Shown: positions 7,740 through 18,325 of the stretch, in pieces
How positions within the stretch are numbered: position 1 is the stretch's first letter
Layout of the letters: each line of letters opens with the position of its first letter
NCBI RefSeq assembly: GCF_046000175.1
Contig: NZ_JBEOMB010000100.1
Coordinates: 62,001-126,000, forward strand
Origin: Rhodoplanes sp046000175
GTDB taxonomy: Bacteria; Pseudomonadota; Alphaproteobacteria; Rhizobiales; Xanthobacteraceae
DNA: 64,000 nucleotides
Direction of reading: 5' to 3'
Program-made: the position numbers and the translations under genes
The notes under the pieces: generated by a model
Databases searched by the model: none
The model's input: the letters and a program-made list of their open reading frames with translations, nothing else
Told to the model about the DNA's origin: nothing

Positions 7740-7999
7740 GGGCTCCTCGCGGGCGGATGCCTGCCCGTGGTCGGGCAGCGACCGTTATACCCGCTCGGCC
7801 GCCGGAGACGAACCGTCGCGCCGCCGCAGCGTCCGGCACCCCGGATCGCGACCGGCCGCCGCGCCACCGGCCGACGCACGAGCCGAGCCGCCGTCGCTTC
7901 GCCCTATTGCGTCGCAATAAGCCGGGGCTCGTGCTATGGGGACGGCACGGCGACCCGGCGCGGGACGCCGCCGATCCGGGACGGACTCGGGACGGACAC

Positions 8000-9154
8000 A
8001 TGTCGACAGCCGGCGGACGCGATCTGCGCCTCGACCTCTTCCGCGGTCTCGCGCTCTGGCTGATCTTCCTCGACCACATCCCGTCGAACGTGGTGAGCTG
8101 GATCACCATCCGGAACTACGGCTTCAGCGACGCCACCGAGATCTTCGTCTTCATCTCCGGCTACACGGCCGCCTTCGTCTACGGCGCCACCATGCAGGAG
8201 CGCGGCTTCCTGGTCGCCTCGGCCCGGATTCTGCGCCGCGCCTGGCAGGTCTATGTCGCCCACGTGTTCCTGTTCACCATCTACATGGCCGAGATCGCCT
8301 ATGTCTCGGCGAGCTTCGAGAACCCGCTCTACGCGGAAGAGATGGGCGTGTTCGAGTTCCTGCGGCAGCCGGACGTGACGCTCGTCCAGGCCCTGCTGCT
8401 CAAGTTCAAGCCGGCCAACATGGACGTGCTGCCCCTCTACATCGTGCTGCTGGCGTTCTTCCCGCCCTATGTCTGGCTGACGCTGCGCGCCCCGACCGTT
8501 GCGCTGTTCGTTACCGTCACGATCTACGCGCTCGCCTGGGAGTTCGGCATCAACCTGCCCGCCTATCCGAGCGGCCACTGGGTGTTCAACCCGTTCGCCT
8601 GGCAGCTCCTGTTCTGCTTCGGCGCCTGGTGTGCGCTCGGCGGGATCGACCGCATCGGCTCCTTCATCCGCTCGCCCTGGGTGGTGGCGATCGCCATCGC
8701 CTATCTGGCGGTTTCGTTCGCGGTCGTGCTGACCTGGTACGTGCCGCCGTGGACCCGCTTCGTCCCGAAGGCCGTGGCCGAGTGGATGTACCCGATCGAC
8801 AAGACCAATCTCGACGTCCTGCGGGTCGCCCATTTCTTCGCCCTCGCCGTGCTGGCGGTGCGTTTCGTTCCGCGCGACTGGCCGGCCCTGAAGTCGCGCT
8901 GGCTGTGGCCGGCGGTGCTGTGCGGCCAGCATTCGCTCGAGATCTTCTGCCTCGGCGTGTTCCTCGCCTTTGCGGCGCACTTCGTCATGGCGGAGATCTC
9001 GGACGGAATCCCCATGCAGGTCATTGTCAGCCTTCTGGGCGTTGTGGTTATGATTGCGGCGGCGGCGCTTATGTCCTGGTACAAGCGGATCGAGGGCCGT
9101 CATGCCGGAGCGGGCGCGCCCTCGAGCGCCGGGCCGGCCGGGAGCTCGTCATGA
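8000..9154 (+). CDS. opgC: OpgC-type membrane acyltransferase
   Basis: A 384-residue polytopic membrane protein with about ten membrane segments. The N-terminal RDLRLDLFRGLALWLIFLDH contains the conserved Arg and the Asp-His pair typical of OpgC/acyltransferase-3 relatives, and FVFISGYTAAFVYG follows at about residue 50. OpgC proteins transfer succinyl or other acyl groups to periplasmic glucans. The ATG at 8000 starts just before the conserved motif. The gene overlaps the following SGNH gene by 4 bp (ATGA), so OpgC and two SGNH proteins probably form one glycan-acylation operon. Confidence 0.88.
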   Translation: MSTAGGRDLRLDLFRGLALWLIFLDHIPSNVVSWITIRNYGFSDATEIFVFISGYTAAFVYGATMQERGFLVASARILRRAWQVYVAHVFLFTIYMAEIAYVSASFENPLYAEEMGVFEFLRQPDVTLVQALLLKFKPANMDVLPLYIVLLAFFPPYVWLTLRAPTVALFVTVTIYALAWEFGINLPAYPSGHWVFNPFAWQLLFCFGAWCALGGIDRIGSFIRSPWVVAIAIAYLAVSFAVVLTWYVPPWTRFVPKAVAEWMYPIDKTNLDVLRVAHFFALAVLAVRFVPRDWPALKSRWLWPAVLCGQHSLEIFCLGVFLAFAAHFVMAEISDGIPMQVIVSLLGVVVMIAAAALMSWYKRIEGRHAGAGAPSSAGPAGSSS

Positions 9155-9906
9155 CCCGCGTGGTCCTCGCCCTCCTCGTGCTGCTGCTCGCCGGCCCTGC
9201 GCTGGCCGAGCCGGACGACGCTTGCCAGGTGCCGGAGGGGCTCGTCCAGGCGGACTTCCCGCTGCCCCGGGTGACCGAGGCGATCACCGCCAAGACGCTC
9301 GAGGTCGCCGTGGTGGGCAGCGCCTCCTCGGCGCTCGCCGGCCCCGCGGGCGCCGGCAAGGCCTATCCCGGGCGGCTCGAGGCGGCGCTCAAAGCCGCCC
9401 TGCCGGGCGTCGCCGTGACGGTGAGCACTTTCGCCAAGCCCAAGCAGAGCGCCGCCGAGATGCAGACCGCCATCCCGGCGATCCTGGCCGAGCGGAAGCC
9501 GGCACTGGTGATCTGGCAGTCCGGCACCGCCGACGCGATCCGCGGCGTCGATCCGGAGGACTTCCGCATCGCCCTGGAGGAAGGCACCGAGGCGCTGCAG
9601 AAGGGCGGCGCCGACGTGGTGCTGATGAACATGCAGTTCAGCCCGCGCACCGAGTCGATGATCGCGCTGAACGCCTATGCGGACGCCATGCGGTTCGTGG
9701 CGCTGCAGCACTCGGTCAACCTTTTCGACCGATTTGCCGTCATGAAGCACTGGAACGAGGCGGGTATCTTCGATCTGACGACCGTCACTAAGAAAATGGA
9801 CATGGCCGAGCGGGTACACGACTGCTTCGGCAAGCTTCTCGCAAGGCTGATCCTCGACGGGGTCGCCTTGACAAGAGAGGAACGGAAAGCAAACGATCGG
9901 CCATGA
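9151..9906 (+). CDS. Degenerate SGNH/GDSL hydrolase-like protein (probable pseudoenzyme)
   Basis: A 251-residue exported protein with a signal peptide (residues 1-19, ...LLAGPALA). It aligns along its length with the next gene product, sharing YPGRLEA, AERKPALVIWQSGT, LFDRFAVMKHWNEAG and CFGKL. The catalytic positions have changed: GSAS where the neighbour has GSSS, no Gly-containing block II, GTAD instead of GTNA, and no DxxH near the C-terminus. All four SGNH residues thus appear lost while the fold is kept. It begins inside the stop of opgC, with GGGAG upstream. A binding or scaffolding role in glycan acylation is an inference. Confidence 0.82.
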   Translation: MTRVVLALLVLLLAGPALAEPDDACQVPEGLVQADFPLPRVTEAITAKTLEVAVVGSASSALAGPAGAGKAYPGRLEAALKAALPGVAVTVSTFAKPKQSAAEMQTAIPAILAERKPALVIWQSGTADAIRGVDPEDFRIALEEGTEALQKGGADVVLMNMQFSPRTESMIALNAYADAMRFVALQHSVNLFDRFAVMKHWNEAGIFDLTTVTKKMDMAERVHDCFGKLLARLILDGVALTREERKANDRP

Positions 9907-10724
9907 TGGTGTCCCGCCTCGCTCGGATGCGCAGCACAGTCCTCGCCGCGCTCCTCCTCTCGCCCTTCGGTCTCACCCTGCCCGCCGCCGCCTCCGACGG
10001 GGCGCCGCCGTGCCGGTCGCAGTCCGACCTCACCCGCTTCGCAGACCGGCTGACCCGGACGGCGCAGAAGATCGCCCGCCGGCAGCCGCTCACCATCGTG
10101 GCGCTCGGCTCGTCGTCGACCGCCGGTGCTGGCGCGAGCGGGCCCGCCGCGTCCTATCCGAGCCGGATGGAGGCCCGCCTGCACGAGACGCTGCCGGAGC
10201 AACCCTTGCGGGTGCTCAATCGCGGCGTCAACGGCGAGGACGTCCAGGAGATGCTGGCCCGCTTCGAGGCGAGCGTGCTGGCCGAGAAGCCCGACCTGGT
10301 GCTCTGGCAGACCGGCACCAATGCACTGCTGCGCGGGCACTCGCTCGACGACGTGCGGACCCTGGTGACCGACGGGATCGCCCGCCTGCGCCGGCTCGGC
10401 ATCGACGTGGTGCTGATCGACCCGCAATACGCCCCCGCCGTGCTGGCCAAGCCGCAGTCGGCCGAGATGATCGCGCTGCTCGCCGCGATGGCGCGCGAGG
10501 GGCACGCCGACCTGTTCCCGCGCTTCGCCGTGATGAAGCGCTGGCACGAGACCGAGAGCATCCCGATCGACACCTTCATCGATCCGGACGGGCTGCACAT
10601 GAACGACTGGGGCTATGCCTGCTTCGGCCGCCTGATGGCCGACGCCGTCACCGAGGCGGCGACCCGGCCGGCCGCCGTGGCGGCGGCCCCGGCGGTGCGT
10701 CCGGCGTCCCGCCCGGCGCCCTGA
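9903..10724 (+). CDS. SGNH/GDSL hydrolase, exported
   Basis: A 273-residue protein with a signal peptide ending near ...LTLPAAAS. The SGNH blocks are intact: ALGSSSTAG (Ser), NRGVNGED (Gly), QTGTNALLRG (Asn) and DGLHMNDWGYACF (Asp and His). It should be a periplasmic esterase or acyl-transferase working on glycans. The start overlaps the stop of the preceding paralogue by 4 bp. An Ala/Pro-rich tail (last 25 residues) follows the domain. The arrangement OpgC, inactive SGNH, active SGNH suggests that acyl groups moved by OpgC are transferred or trimmed by this enzyme. Confidence 0.88.
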   Translation: MMVSRLARMRSTVLAALLLSPFGLTLPAAASDGAPPCRSQSDLTRFADRLTRTAQKIARRQPLTIVALGSSSTAGAGASGPAASYPSRMEARLHETLPEQPLRVLNRGVNGEDVQEMLARFEASVLAEKPDLVLWQTGTNALLRGHSLDDVRTLVTDGIARLRRLGIDVVLIDPQYAPAVLAKPQSAEMIALLAAMAREGHADLFPRFAVMKRWHETESIPIDTFIDPDGLHMNDWGYACFGRLMADAVTEAATRPAAVAAAPAVRPASRPAP

Positions 10725-10785
10725 GCGGGCGGCCGGCGCCTCCCCGGCGCCGCCCTCGCGCCGAAGGAAGCCGACGGACTTGGCG

Positions 10786-10826
10786 GCACGCCCCGACAGA
10801 CCTATGTCAACGATGGCGGGGCGTGC
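10786..10826. promoter_or_regulatory. 10-bp perfect inverted repeat upstream of the SCO unit
   Basis: GCACGCCCCG (10786-10795) and CGGGGCGTGC (10817-10826) are perfect inverse complements around a 21-base loop. The hairpin lies 62 bp after the SGNH stop and 100 bp before the small membrane-protein gene. No T-tract follows, so it may be a regulatory or stabilising structure rather than a simple terminator. Confidence 0.4.
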
Positions 10827-10925
10827 GTGATGCATCGTGGCGCCTCGCATCGTCTCGATGCAGGCTGCCCGGCGGCGACCGGCGGACGACCGCCGGCCCG
10901 ATTCCCCTCCGGACGGGAGCGTGTC

Positions 10926-11123
10926 ATGTCCGAGCCCATCACGGTCGATCCGGGTCCGGCCGAAGTCTCCGCCCGCGCCGCAGCGGCGCCGCAGCGCGCC
11001 GTCCTGGTGGCGATCGCCGTGGTCGTGACCGCTATGATCGCCGCGACGCTCGCCCTGTGGGCCTGGCTCGGCCCGGCCGTGTTCTACGAGGTGATCGTGG
11101 CCGGCATCGCCGCCTGCTTCTGA
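10926..11123 (+). CDS. Small membrane protein of unknown function
   Basis: A 65-residue protein: a polar N-terminus (MSEPITVDPGPAEVSA), then a hydrophobic run from about residue 25 to 45 (VLVAIAVVVTAMIAATLALW), and a second hydrophobic end (FYEVIVAGIAACF). GGGAGCG lies about 8 bp before the ATG. It sits 69 bp ahead of the SCO gene on the same strand and could be part of a cytochrome oxidase assembly unit, but I do not recognise a family. A frame starting upstream at 10827 has no convincing N-terminal content. Confidence 0.55.
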   Translation: MSEPITVDPGPAEVSARAAAAPQRAVLVAIAVVVTAMIAATLALWAWLGPAVFYEVIVAGIAACF

Positions 11124-11192
11124 TCACCGCCCCCGATCCTCGGCGTCCGCCCTCCGCGCCGCGACGCCGACGACTGTTCCAAGGAGTTCATC

Positions 11193-11795
11193 GTGGCTTC
11201 ACGCGCCTCGCGCCTCGCCCTCCTGGCCGGCGCCTTCTCGATCGGCCTCCTGCTGTGCCTCGGCCTCGTGCTGGTGGCGACCGGCCGGCTCGGCGGCGGC
11301 TCCCAGGTCGCGACCGCGGCGGCGGTCGGCGGCCCGTTCCGGCTCGTCGACCAGGACGGCAAGCCGATCTCCGACACGGATTTCCGCGGCAAGCCGTTCC
11401 TGATGTTCTTCGGCTTCACGCATTGCCCGGACGTCTGCCCGACCGCCCTCTTCGAAGCCTCCGAGCTCCTGCGCGCGCTCGGGCCGGATGCGTCGCGCAC
11501 CGCCGTGCTGTTCGTCTCGGTCGATCCCGAGCGCGACACCCCGGCCGTGCTGAAGGACTATCTGTCCAGCTTCGAGCCCGGCCTGCGCGGCGTCACCGGC
11601 ACGCCCGAGGCGATCGCCGCGGTCGCCAAGGCGTTCCGGGTCTATTACCGCAAGGTCCCGCTGGAGGCCGGCGACTACACGATGGATCACACGGCCATCG
11701 TCTATCTGATGGACAAGCAGGGCAAGTTCGTCGCCCCCTTCAACATCAAGCGCGATCCGGCCGACGCCGCGGCCGATCTGAAGAAGTATTTTTGA
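11193..11795 (+). CDS. SCO family copper chaperone / thioredoxin-like protein
   Basis: A 200-residue protein with one N-terminal membrane anchor (residues about 8-29) and a periplasmic SCO1/SenC domain. The copper-binding CPDVC sits in FFGFTHCPDVCPTALFEA and the distal His in YTMDHTAIVYL. SCO proteins deliver copper to the CuA site of cytochrome c oxidase or act as redox partners. The start is GTG at 11193 with AAGGAG upstream. The gene is followed directly by a family A palindromic repeat. Confidence 0.93.
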   Translation: MASRASRLALLAGAFSIGLLLCLGLVLVATGRLGGGSQVATAAAVGGPFRLVDQDGKPISDTDFRGKPFLMFFGFTHCPDVCPTALFEASELLRALGPDASRTAVLFVSVDPERDTPAVLKDYLSSFEPGLRGVTGTPEAIAAVAKAFRVYYRKVPLEAGDYTMDHTAIVYLMDKQGKFVAPFNIKRDPADAAADLKKYF

Positions 11796-11819
11796 TACGG
11801 GCGACGGCCCCACGATCCT

Positions 11820-11909
11820 GTCATGGCCGGGCTCGTCCCGGCCATCCACGTCTTGGACCAGCGCAGAGGCCCGAAGACGTGGATGCCCGGCACAAGGCCG
11901 GGCATGACG
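11820..11909. repeat. Palindromic intergenic repeat, family A (copy 1)
   Basis: Two nested hairpins, TGGCCGGGCTCGTCCCGGCCA and GGATGCCCGGCACAAGGCC..., separated by about 30 bp. A second copy with the same arms and a different centre lies at 20291-20379. The copy sits between the convergent SCO and FAD oxidoreductase genes. Confidence 0.75.
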
Positions 11910-11933
11910 GGTCTGAGGTCGTGGCGGACGGCC

Positions 11934-13517
11934 CTACGCCGCGTCGGACACCTTCTTCGGCACGGCGCGCTCGCTCGAAAGCGCGGCGCGGCGGCCGTCG
12001 CGGGAGCCTTCGCTGCCGGCCTCGTGATACTCGGCGTCCTCGTTCACGTTCCACACGTCGAAGCGGCGCTCGCCGGACAGGATGTTCTCCGCCGTGAGCA
12101 TCGCCGTCATCATGGCGTGGTCCTGATTGTTGTACTTGTGCATGCCGTTGCGGCCGACGAGATGCAGGTTCGGGCAGCCGAGCTCGAGATCGCGCCGGAT
12201 CGCCGCGACGTTGTCACGATAGGCGTCGTCGTAGACCGGATAGGCCTTGGGCTGGCGGACCACGCAGCCGCCCGTCACGTCGGCCGCCGTGACGAGGCCG
12301 ATCTGCTCGACCTCGCGGGTGGCGAGCGCGATCAGCTCGTCGTCCGGCGCGGTCCACACGCCGTCGCCCTCGAAGCAGAAATACTCGAGGCCGAGGCAGG
12401 TCTTTCCGGTCGGCACCATCTCGGGCGACCAGGAGCGGAAGTTCTGCACCCGGCCGACCTTCACGGACGGATCGTGGATGTAGATCCAGTTGTCCGGGAA
12501 CAGATCCGGCTTGTCGACCATCAGGGCGACGGTGAGGAAGTCACGGTAGCGCAGCGAGCGTGCGTGAAACGTCGAGATCGGCCGCGGCCGGATCTTCTCG
12601 ACCAGCTCGGCGAGCGGCGCCGACGAGATCACGTGCCACGCCGTGTAGCGCTCGGGGCCGTCGGCCGTCGCCACCTCGATGTCCCAGAGCTGGCGCTTCT
12701 CGTCGTAGACGAGCGACACGAGATCGCGCCCCATCAGCACCTGGGCGCCGCGCTCCTCGATCTTGCGGGCCGCCGCCTCCCACATCATGCCGGGGCCCTT
12801 GCGCGGGTAGCGGAAGGTCTCGATCAGCGTCTTCACGACCGGGGCACCGGGCGCCGCCGGCTTGCGCTTGTGGACGCCCATCGAGCGCTTCAGCGCATTG
12901 ATCACCGCGACCTTCAGGTCGAGGCCCTTGATGCGCTGCGCCGCCCAGTCGGCCGAGATGTCGTCGCACGACATGCCCCAGACCTTCTCGGTGTAGGTCT
13001 TGAAGAAGATCGAGAACAGCCGCTCGCCGAACTGGTTGCGGACCCAGTCGTGGAAGGTGCGCGGCCCCTCGATCGGCGACAGCCGCGCCGCCAGATAGGA
13101 CATGACGCAGGCGGCGCTCTCGACGATGCCGAGATTGCGCAGCGCCTCGGTGGCGTTCAGCGGATAGGAGTAGAACTTGCCGCCGTAGAAGATGCGCGAC
13201 AGCCGCGGCCGCTCGATGAAGTCGTCGGGCAGGATCTCGTTCCACAGATCGACCACCTCCTTCGACTTCGAGAAGAAGCGGTGGCCGCCGATGTCGAACA
13301 GGAAGCCGCCGTGCGCCACCGTGCGGCTGATGCCGCCGACATGCACCGGATCCTTCTCGATCACGATCACGCTCGGCGTGTGCTTGCTCAGCATGTAGGC
13401 CGCCGTGAGCCCGGCCGGGCCGGCGCCGACGACGAACACGTCGGTGTGCGTGGCGGCCGCCAGGTCGGTGGTCGAACGCGAGGCGGTCGGTCGCGATGGG
13501 GTCGGTCGCGCGGTCAT
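11934..13517 (-). CDS. FAD-dependent oxidoreductase (UGM / protoporphyrinogen-oxidase-like)
   Basis: A 527-residue protein with the FAD-binding dinucleotide motif DVFVVGAGPAGLTAAYMLSK at residues 26-45, followed by VIEKDPVHVGGISRT and FDIGGHRFFSK. The GGHRFF stretch recalls UDP-galactopyranose mutase and protoporphyrinogen-oxidase relatives. The rest (NYGLEYFCFEGDG-like segment at about 375) is typical of membrane-polysaccharide-associated members. The gene overlaps the gtrA stop region by 4 bp (ATGA) as the second gene of a two-gene operon, so a role in sugar or lipid-linked sugar metabolism is likely. The exact substrate is unknown. Residues 1-25 are Ser/Thr/Pro-rich and may be disordered. 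Confidence 0.8.
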   Translation of the reverse strand: MTARPTPSRPTASRSTTDLAAATHTDVFVVGAGPAGLTAAYMLSKHTPSVIVIEKDPVHVGGISRTVAHGGFLFDIGGHRFFSKSKEVVDLWNEILPDDFIERPRLSRIFYGGKFYSYPLNATEALRNLGIVESAACVMSYLAARLSPIEGPRTFHDWVRNQFGERLFSIFFKTYTEKVWGMSCDDISADWAAQRIKGLDLKVAVINALKRSMGVHKRKPAAPGAPVVKTLIETFRYPRKGPGMMWEAAARKIEERGAQVLMGRDLVSLVYDEKRQLWDIEVATADGPERYTAWHVISSAPLAELVEKIRPRPISTFHARSLRYRDFLTVALMVDKPDLFPDNWIYIHDPSVKVGRVQNFRSWSPEMVPTGKTCLGLEYFCFEGDGVWTAPDDELIALATREVEQIGLVTAADVTGGCVVRQPKAYPVYDDAYRDNVAAIRRDLELGCPNLHLVGRNGMHKYNNQDHAMMTAMLTAENILSGERRFDVWNVNEDAEYHEAGSEGSRDGRRAALSSERAVPKKVSDAA

Positions 13518-14026
13518 GGCTCGATCACTCCGGAAGGCGAGGCGGCGATCGGCGCGAAGGCGTAGAGCCGATGGCCGTTGTAGGAGACGACGGCGGCGAT
13601 CGCCGCCCCGATCACGGTGGCGGCCTGCGGCAGGGCGCCCAGCAGGGTGAGGACGAGGAGCGCGAAGACGCCGTAGCTGGTGCCCTGGGCGACCAGCGTC
13701 ACGACCGCGTAGCGCATTGCCTCGGCGTGCTGCCGGCGGCCGCTCCTCTCGAACGTGACGAGGCGGTTGAGCCGCCAGGTGACGAGCGTCGCCACGGCGA
13801 GCGAGACCAGCCGGACGGTCAGCGGATGGTCGAGATGCTGCGGGATCGCCGTGAACACGGCGAGGTCGGTGAGGAGGCCGACGCCGCCGACGCCGAGGAA
13901 GCGCAGCGGCCGCGGCAGTCGCTCGATCAGGCCGCCCACCAGCGCGCCGGTGCGCGAGCCGGCGGGCTGCGCCCCGGCTTCGCGCGGCCAGGCCGCGAGG
14001 CCCGACACTTCGTCATTCACCGTCAT
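13514..14026 (-). CDS. GtrA family membrane protein
   Basis: A 170-residue protein with four membrane segments between about residues 42 and 155. FLGVGGVGLLTDLAVF, WRLNRLVTFERSG and YNGHRLYAF are GtrA hallmarks (the N-x-x-x-T-F motif after helix 2). GtrA proteins are thought to flip or accept undecaprenyl-linked sugars during glycosylation of surface polymers. The gene starts an operon with the FAD oxidoreductase and is divergent from a polytopic glycosyltransferase-like gene, which supports an envelope glycan role. Confidence 0.9.
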   Translation of the reverse strand: MTVNDEVSGLAAWPREAGAQPAGSRTGALVGGLIERLPRPLRFLGVGGVGLLTDLAVFTAIPQHLDHPLTVRLVSLAVATLVTWRLNRLVTFERSGRRQHAEAMRYAVVTLVAQGTSYGVFALLVLTLLGALPQAATVIGAAIAAVVSYNGHRLYAFAPIAASPSGVIEP

Positions 14027-14270
14027 CGCGGCCCCGTCCGTCGCCCGCCGCGGCGCTCCAGTCCCCGGCGCGACGGCGTTTCGAGATGCGGGACGACTGT
14101 CGCAGCCACCCGTTAATGGCGCGCTGCAGCGGCGGGCCGGCCGCGACGGCCTTCGTCGTAAACCTTAACGAAGCGTCGACGCGGCGGCCGTCGGCGTGCC
14201 CAACCGGCCCTTAACCTGCGGTCGCTATGGTCGCCGCGACGATCCGGCGTCGGGGGGACGGGACAACGTG

Positions 14271-16061
14271 ATGACGCGCCGAGACGAGGGACCGGGCCGG
14301 CTCGCGGATCTCGCCGGGCCGGCCCTGCTGCTCGGGCTCGCCTGGGCCGCCGTGGTCGCCCAGCTCCTCTACGCCGATTGGGCCGCCACCGGCCGGACGC
14401 TCGGCGACACCGACGACGCCATGCGGCTCGTCCAGGTGCGGGCGTTCCTGGCCGGCCAGGGCTGGTTCGACCTGCACGAGTCGCGGCTGTCGCCCCCGGC
14501 CGGCTACGACTCGCACTGGTCGCGGCTGATCGATGCCGGGCTCGCCGGCCTCCATCTCGCCTTCGCCACGGTCGTCTCGGCGCCGCTCGCCGAGCGGCTG
14601 ATGCGGACCGTCTGGCCGCTCCTGTGGCTGCTCCCCGCCATCGCGGCCGTCGCCGCCATGGCCTGGCGGATCGCCGGCCGCGAGGCGGCGCTCGCCGCCC
14701 TCGTCCTGGTGATCGCCGGGCTGCCGCTCTACTCGCAATTCCACCTTGGCCGCATCGACCACCACAACGTCCAGATCGCCCTGTCGCTCGCGGCGCTGGC
14801 GGCGGCCGTGTGGTCGGACCGCAGCCGGGCGGCCGCCGCGCTGGCCGGCGGCCTGATCGGGCTCGCGCTCGCGGTCGGGCTCGAATCGCTGCCCGTGCTG
14901 GTCGTCGCCGCCGCCGTGCCGGTCGCCGGATTCCTGCGCGACCGCGACGGCGCCGCGGCCCAGCGGTGCTTCGCCCTCGCCCTCGCCGCCGCGACGGCCG
15001 CGGCGTTCCTCACCGGCGTCGCGCCGGCCCGGTGGGGCGTCGCGGTCTGCGACGCCATCGCGATCAACTGGGCGGCGCCCGTCGTGGTCGCCGGCCTCGG
15101 CCTCGCCGTGGTCGCGGGGTGGGGTGCCGGCGGGTCGTCGGCCGGTCGGCGTCTCGCGGCCGTGGCCGCCGTGGCGGCGGTCGCCGCCGCCCTGTTCCTC
15201 GGGATCGAGCCGCGCTGCCTGCGCGGCCCCTTCGCCATGATGGACCCGGCGCTGCGGCCCTGGATGGCACAGGTGGCCGAGATGCAGCCGATCCTTTCGA
15301 CGCTGCGGACGACGCCGGCGGTCGGCGCCACCCTGATCGCGTTCCCGCTCGCCGCCGTGCTGGCGATCGTGCCGCTCGCCTTTGACCGGACGCTGCGGCG
15401 CGATCCCGGCTTCGTCGCCGTCGCGGTCGCGGCGGTCGCCGTGACGGCCATCGGCATGGTCGCCATCAAGAGCCTCAACTATGCGTACTGGCTGGCGATT
15501 CCACTGATGGCGACGGCCTGCGCGGGGCTCGTGACGGGGCTGCGGCTGACCTCGCCCGCCGCTCGGGTCGTGCCCGCCGTGCTGCTGTCGCCGCTCGCCC
15601 TGTCGGCCCTCGCTTTGGTCGCCGTGCAGGTGTTCGGCGGAGCGCCGCCGGCCGAGGACCGCCGGCTCGGGCGCGGCTGCTTCGACAACGCGAGCTACGC
15701 CCGGCTCGCCGCCCTGCCGCCCGGGGTCGTCGTCACCGGCATCGACCACGGGGCGTTCGTCCTGGCGCTGACGCCGCATGCCGTGCTGGGCGCCCCCTAT
15801 CACCGGCTGGCCGACGGGATCCTGGCGAGCCACCGGGCCTTCGCCCTGCCCCCGAACGCCGCTCGCGACGAGATCCTCGCCCACCGCGGCGACTACGTCG
15901 TCACCTGCGGGCCGGTGCGGCCGTGGGGTATCGACGGGACCGCACTGGAGACCAGCCTCGCCGGACGCCTCGCCGCCGGCGACGTGCCGGCCTGGCTCCG
16001 CCCGGTCGCGGGCAGCGCCGACGAGCCGCTGACGATCTACGCGGTCGACCGCACCCGCTGA
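14271..16061 (+). CDS. Polytopic GT-C-like membrane glycosyltransferase (putative)
   Basis: A 596-residue protein with about 12 membrane segments. After the first one comes LGDTDDAMRLVQVRAFLAGQ, where the acidic DTDDAMR resembles the catalytic acidic motif of STT3/PMT-like GT-C enzymes, then SPPAGYDSHWSRLIDAGLAG and, at about residue 160, FHLGRIDHHNVQIAL. The C-terminal about 130 residues are a soluble periplasmic domain with Cys residues (RRLGRGCFDN, YVVTCGPVRPWG). It probably transfers sugar from a lipid carrier. ATG 14271 is preferred; a GTG sits one codon earlier. The upstream 240 bp has several TTAAC words. Confidence 0.65.
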   Translation: MTRRDEGPGRLADLAGPALLLGLAWAAVVAQLLYADWAATGRTLGDTDDAMRLVQVRAFLAGQGWFDLHESRLSPPAGYDSHWSRLIDAGLAGLHLAFATVVSAPLAERLMRTVWPLLWLLPAIAAVAAMAWRIAGREAALAALVLVIAGLPLYSQFHLGRIDHHNVQIALSLAALAAAVWSDRSRAAAALAGGLIGLALAVGLESLPVLVVAAAVPVAGFLRDRDGAAAQRCFALALAAATAAAFLTGVAPARWGVAVCDAIAINWAAPVVVAGLGLAVVAGWGAGGSSAGRRLAAVAAVAAVAAALFLGIEPRCLRGPFAMMDPALRPWMAQVAEMQPILSTLRTTPAVGATLIAFPLAAVLAIVPLAFDRTLRRDPGFVAVAVAAVAVTAIGMVAIKSLNYAYWLAIPLMATACAGLVTGLRLTSPAARVVPAVLLSPLALSALALVAVQVFGGAPPAEDRRLGRGCFDNASYARLAALPPGVVVTGIDHGAFVLALTPHAVLGAPYHRLADGILASHRAFALPPNAARDEILAHRGDYVVTCGPVRPWGIDGTALETSLAGRLAAGDVPAWLRPVAGSADEPLTIYAVDRTR

Positions 16062-16154
16062 ACGATCGCCCGTCACGGAGCGCGATTGCGGGCCGGCTCA
16101 CCGGCAACCGCGCGGCCGGCCGGCGCGGCGGAGGGGGATTTGCAGAAGGTCCGC

Positions 16155-16183
16155 CTTGCGGCCTATGAGCGCCCTCCTATATG
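16155..16183 (+). promoter_or_regulatory. Predicted RpoH (heat-shock) promoter of dnaK
   Basis: CTTG at 16155-16158, a 17-bp spacer, then CCTATATGA from 16176 fit the alphaproteobacterial sigma-32 pattern CTTG-N17-CYTATNTNNG, with a mismatch only at the last base. It lies about 145 bp upstream of the dnaK start, giving a long untranslated leader. No CIRCE element is visible. Confidence 0.6.
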
Positions 16184-16325
16184 ACCTTTCGAACCCGCCC
16201 GCAGGGGCGGTTGCCGTTGTTTTAAAGGGGCCGGACCCAAGGCATCAGTGCAGGCACGAGGCCTGCGGACGCTTCCGGGTGCTGTTCAGGCTCGGCCGGC
16301 CTGCTGCGAAGAAAGGACAGAATCA

Positions 16326-18245
<1,920 letters not shown>

Positions 18246-18261
18246 GTTTGTTTGCCCCTCT

Positions 18262-18304
18262 CGCCCCCGGACCGGCTCGCCCGGCCCGGGGGCGGAGGGT
18301 TTTC
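18262..18304 (+). terminator. Hairpin with T-tract between dnaK and dnaJ
   Basis: CGCCCCCGG (18262-18270) pairs with CCGGGGGCG (18286-18294), followed by GAGGGTTTT. It is a probable intrinsic or partial terminator 16 bp after dnaK, which would make dnaJ expression lower than dnaK, as in other bacteria with an attenuating hairpin between the two genes. Confidence 0.6.
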
Positions 18305-18325
18305 GGTGCGTGGGGGACCGGCTGA

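Noticed and set aside
11934..13517. Protoporphyrinogen oxidase HemY
   Set aside because: The GGHRFF stretch and the GtrA partner fit polysaccharide-associated flavoproteins better; no heme genes nearby.
14100..14220. CtrA sites upstream of the glycosyltransferase-like gene
   Set aside because: Three TTAA(C) words occur, but none form the full TTAA-N7-TTAA arrangement.
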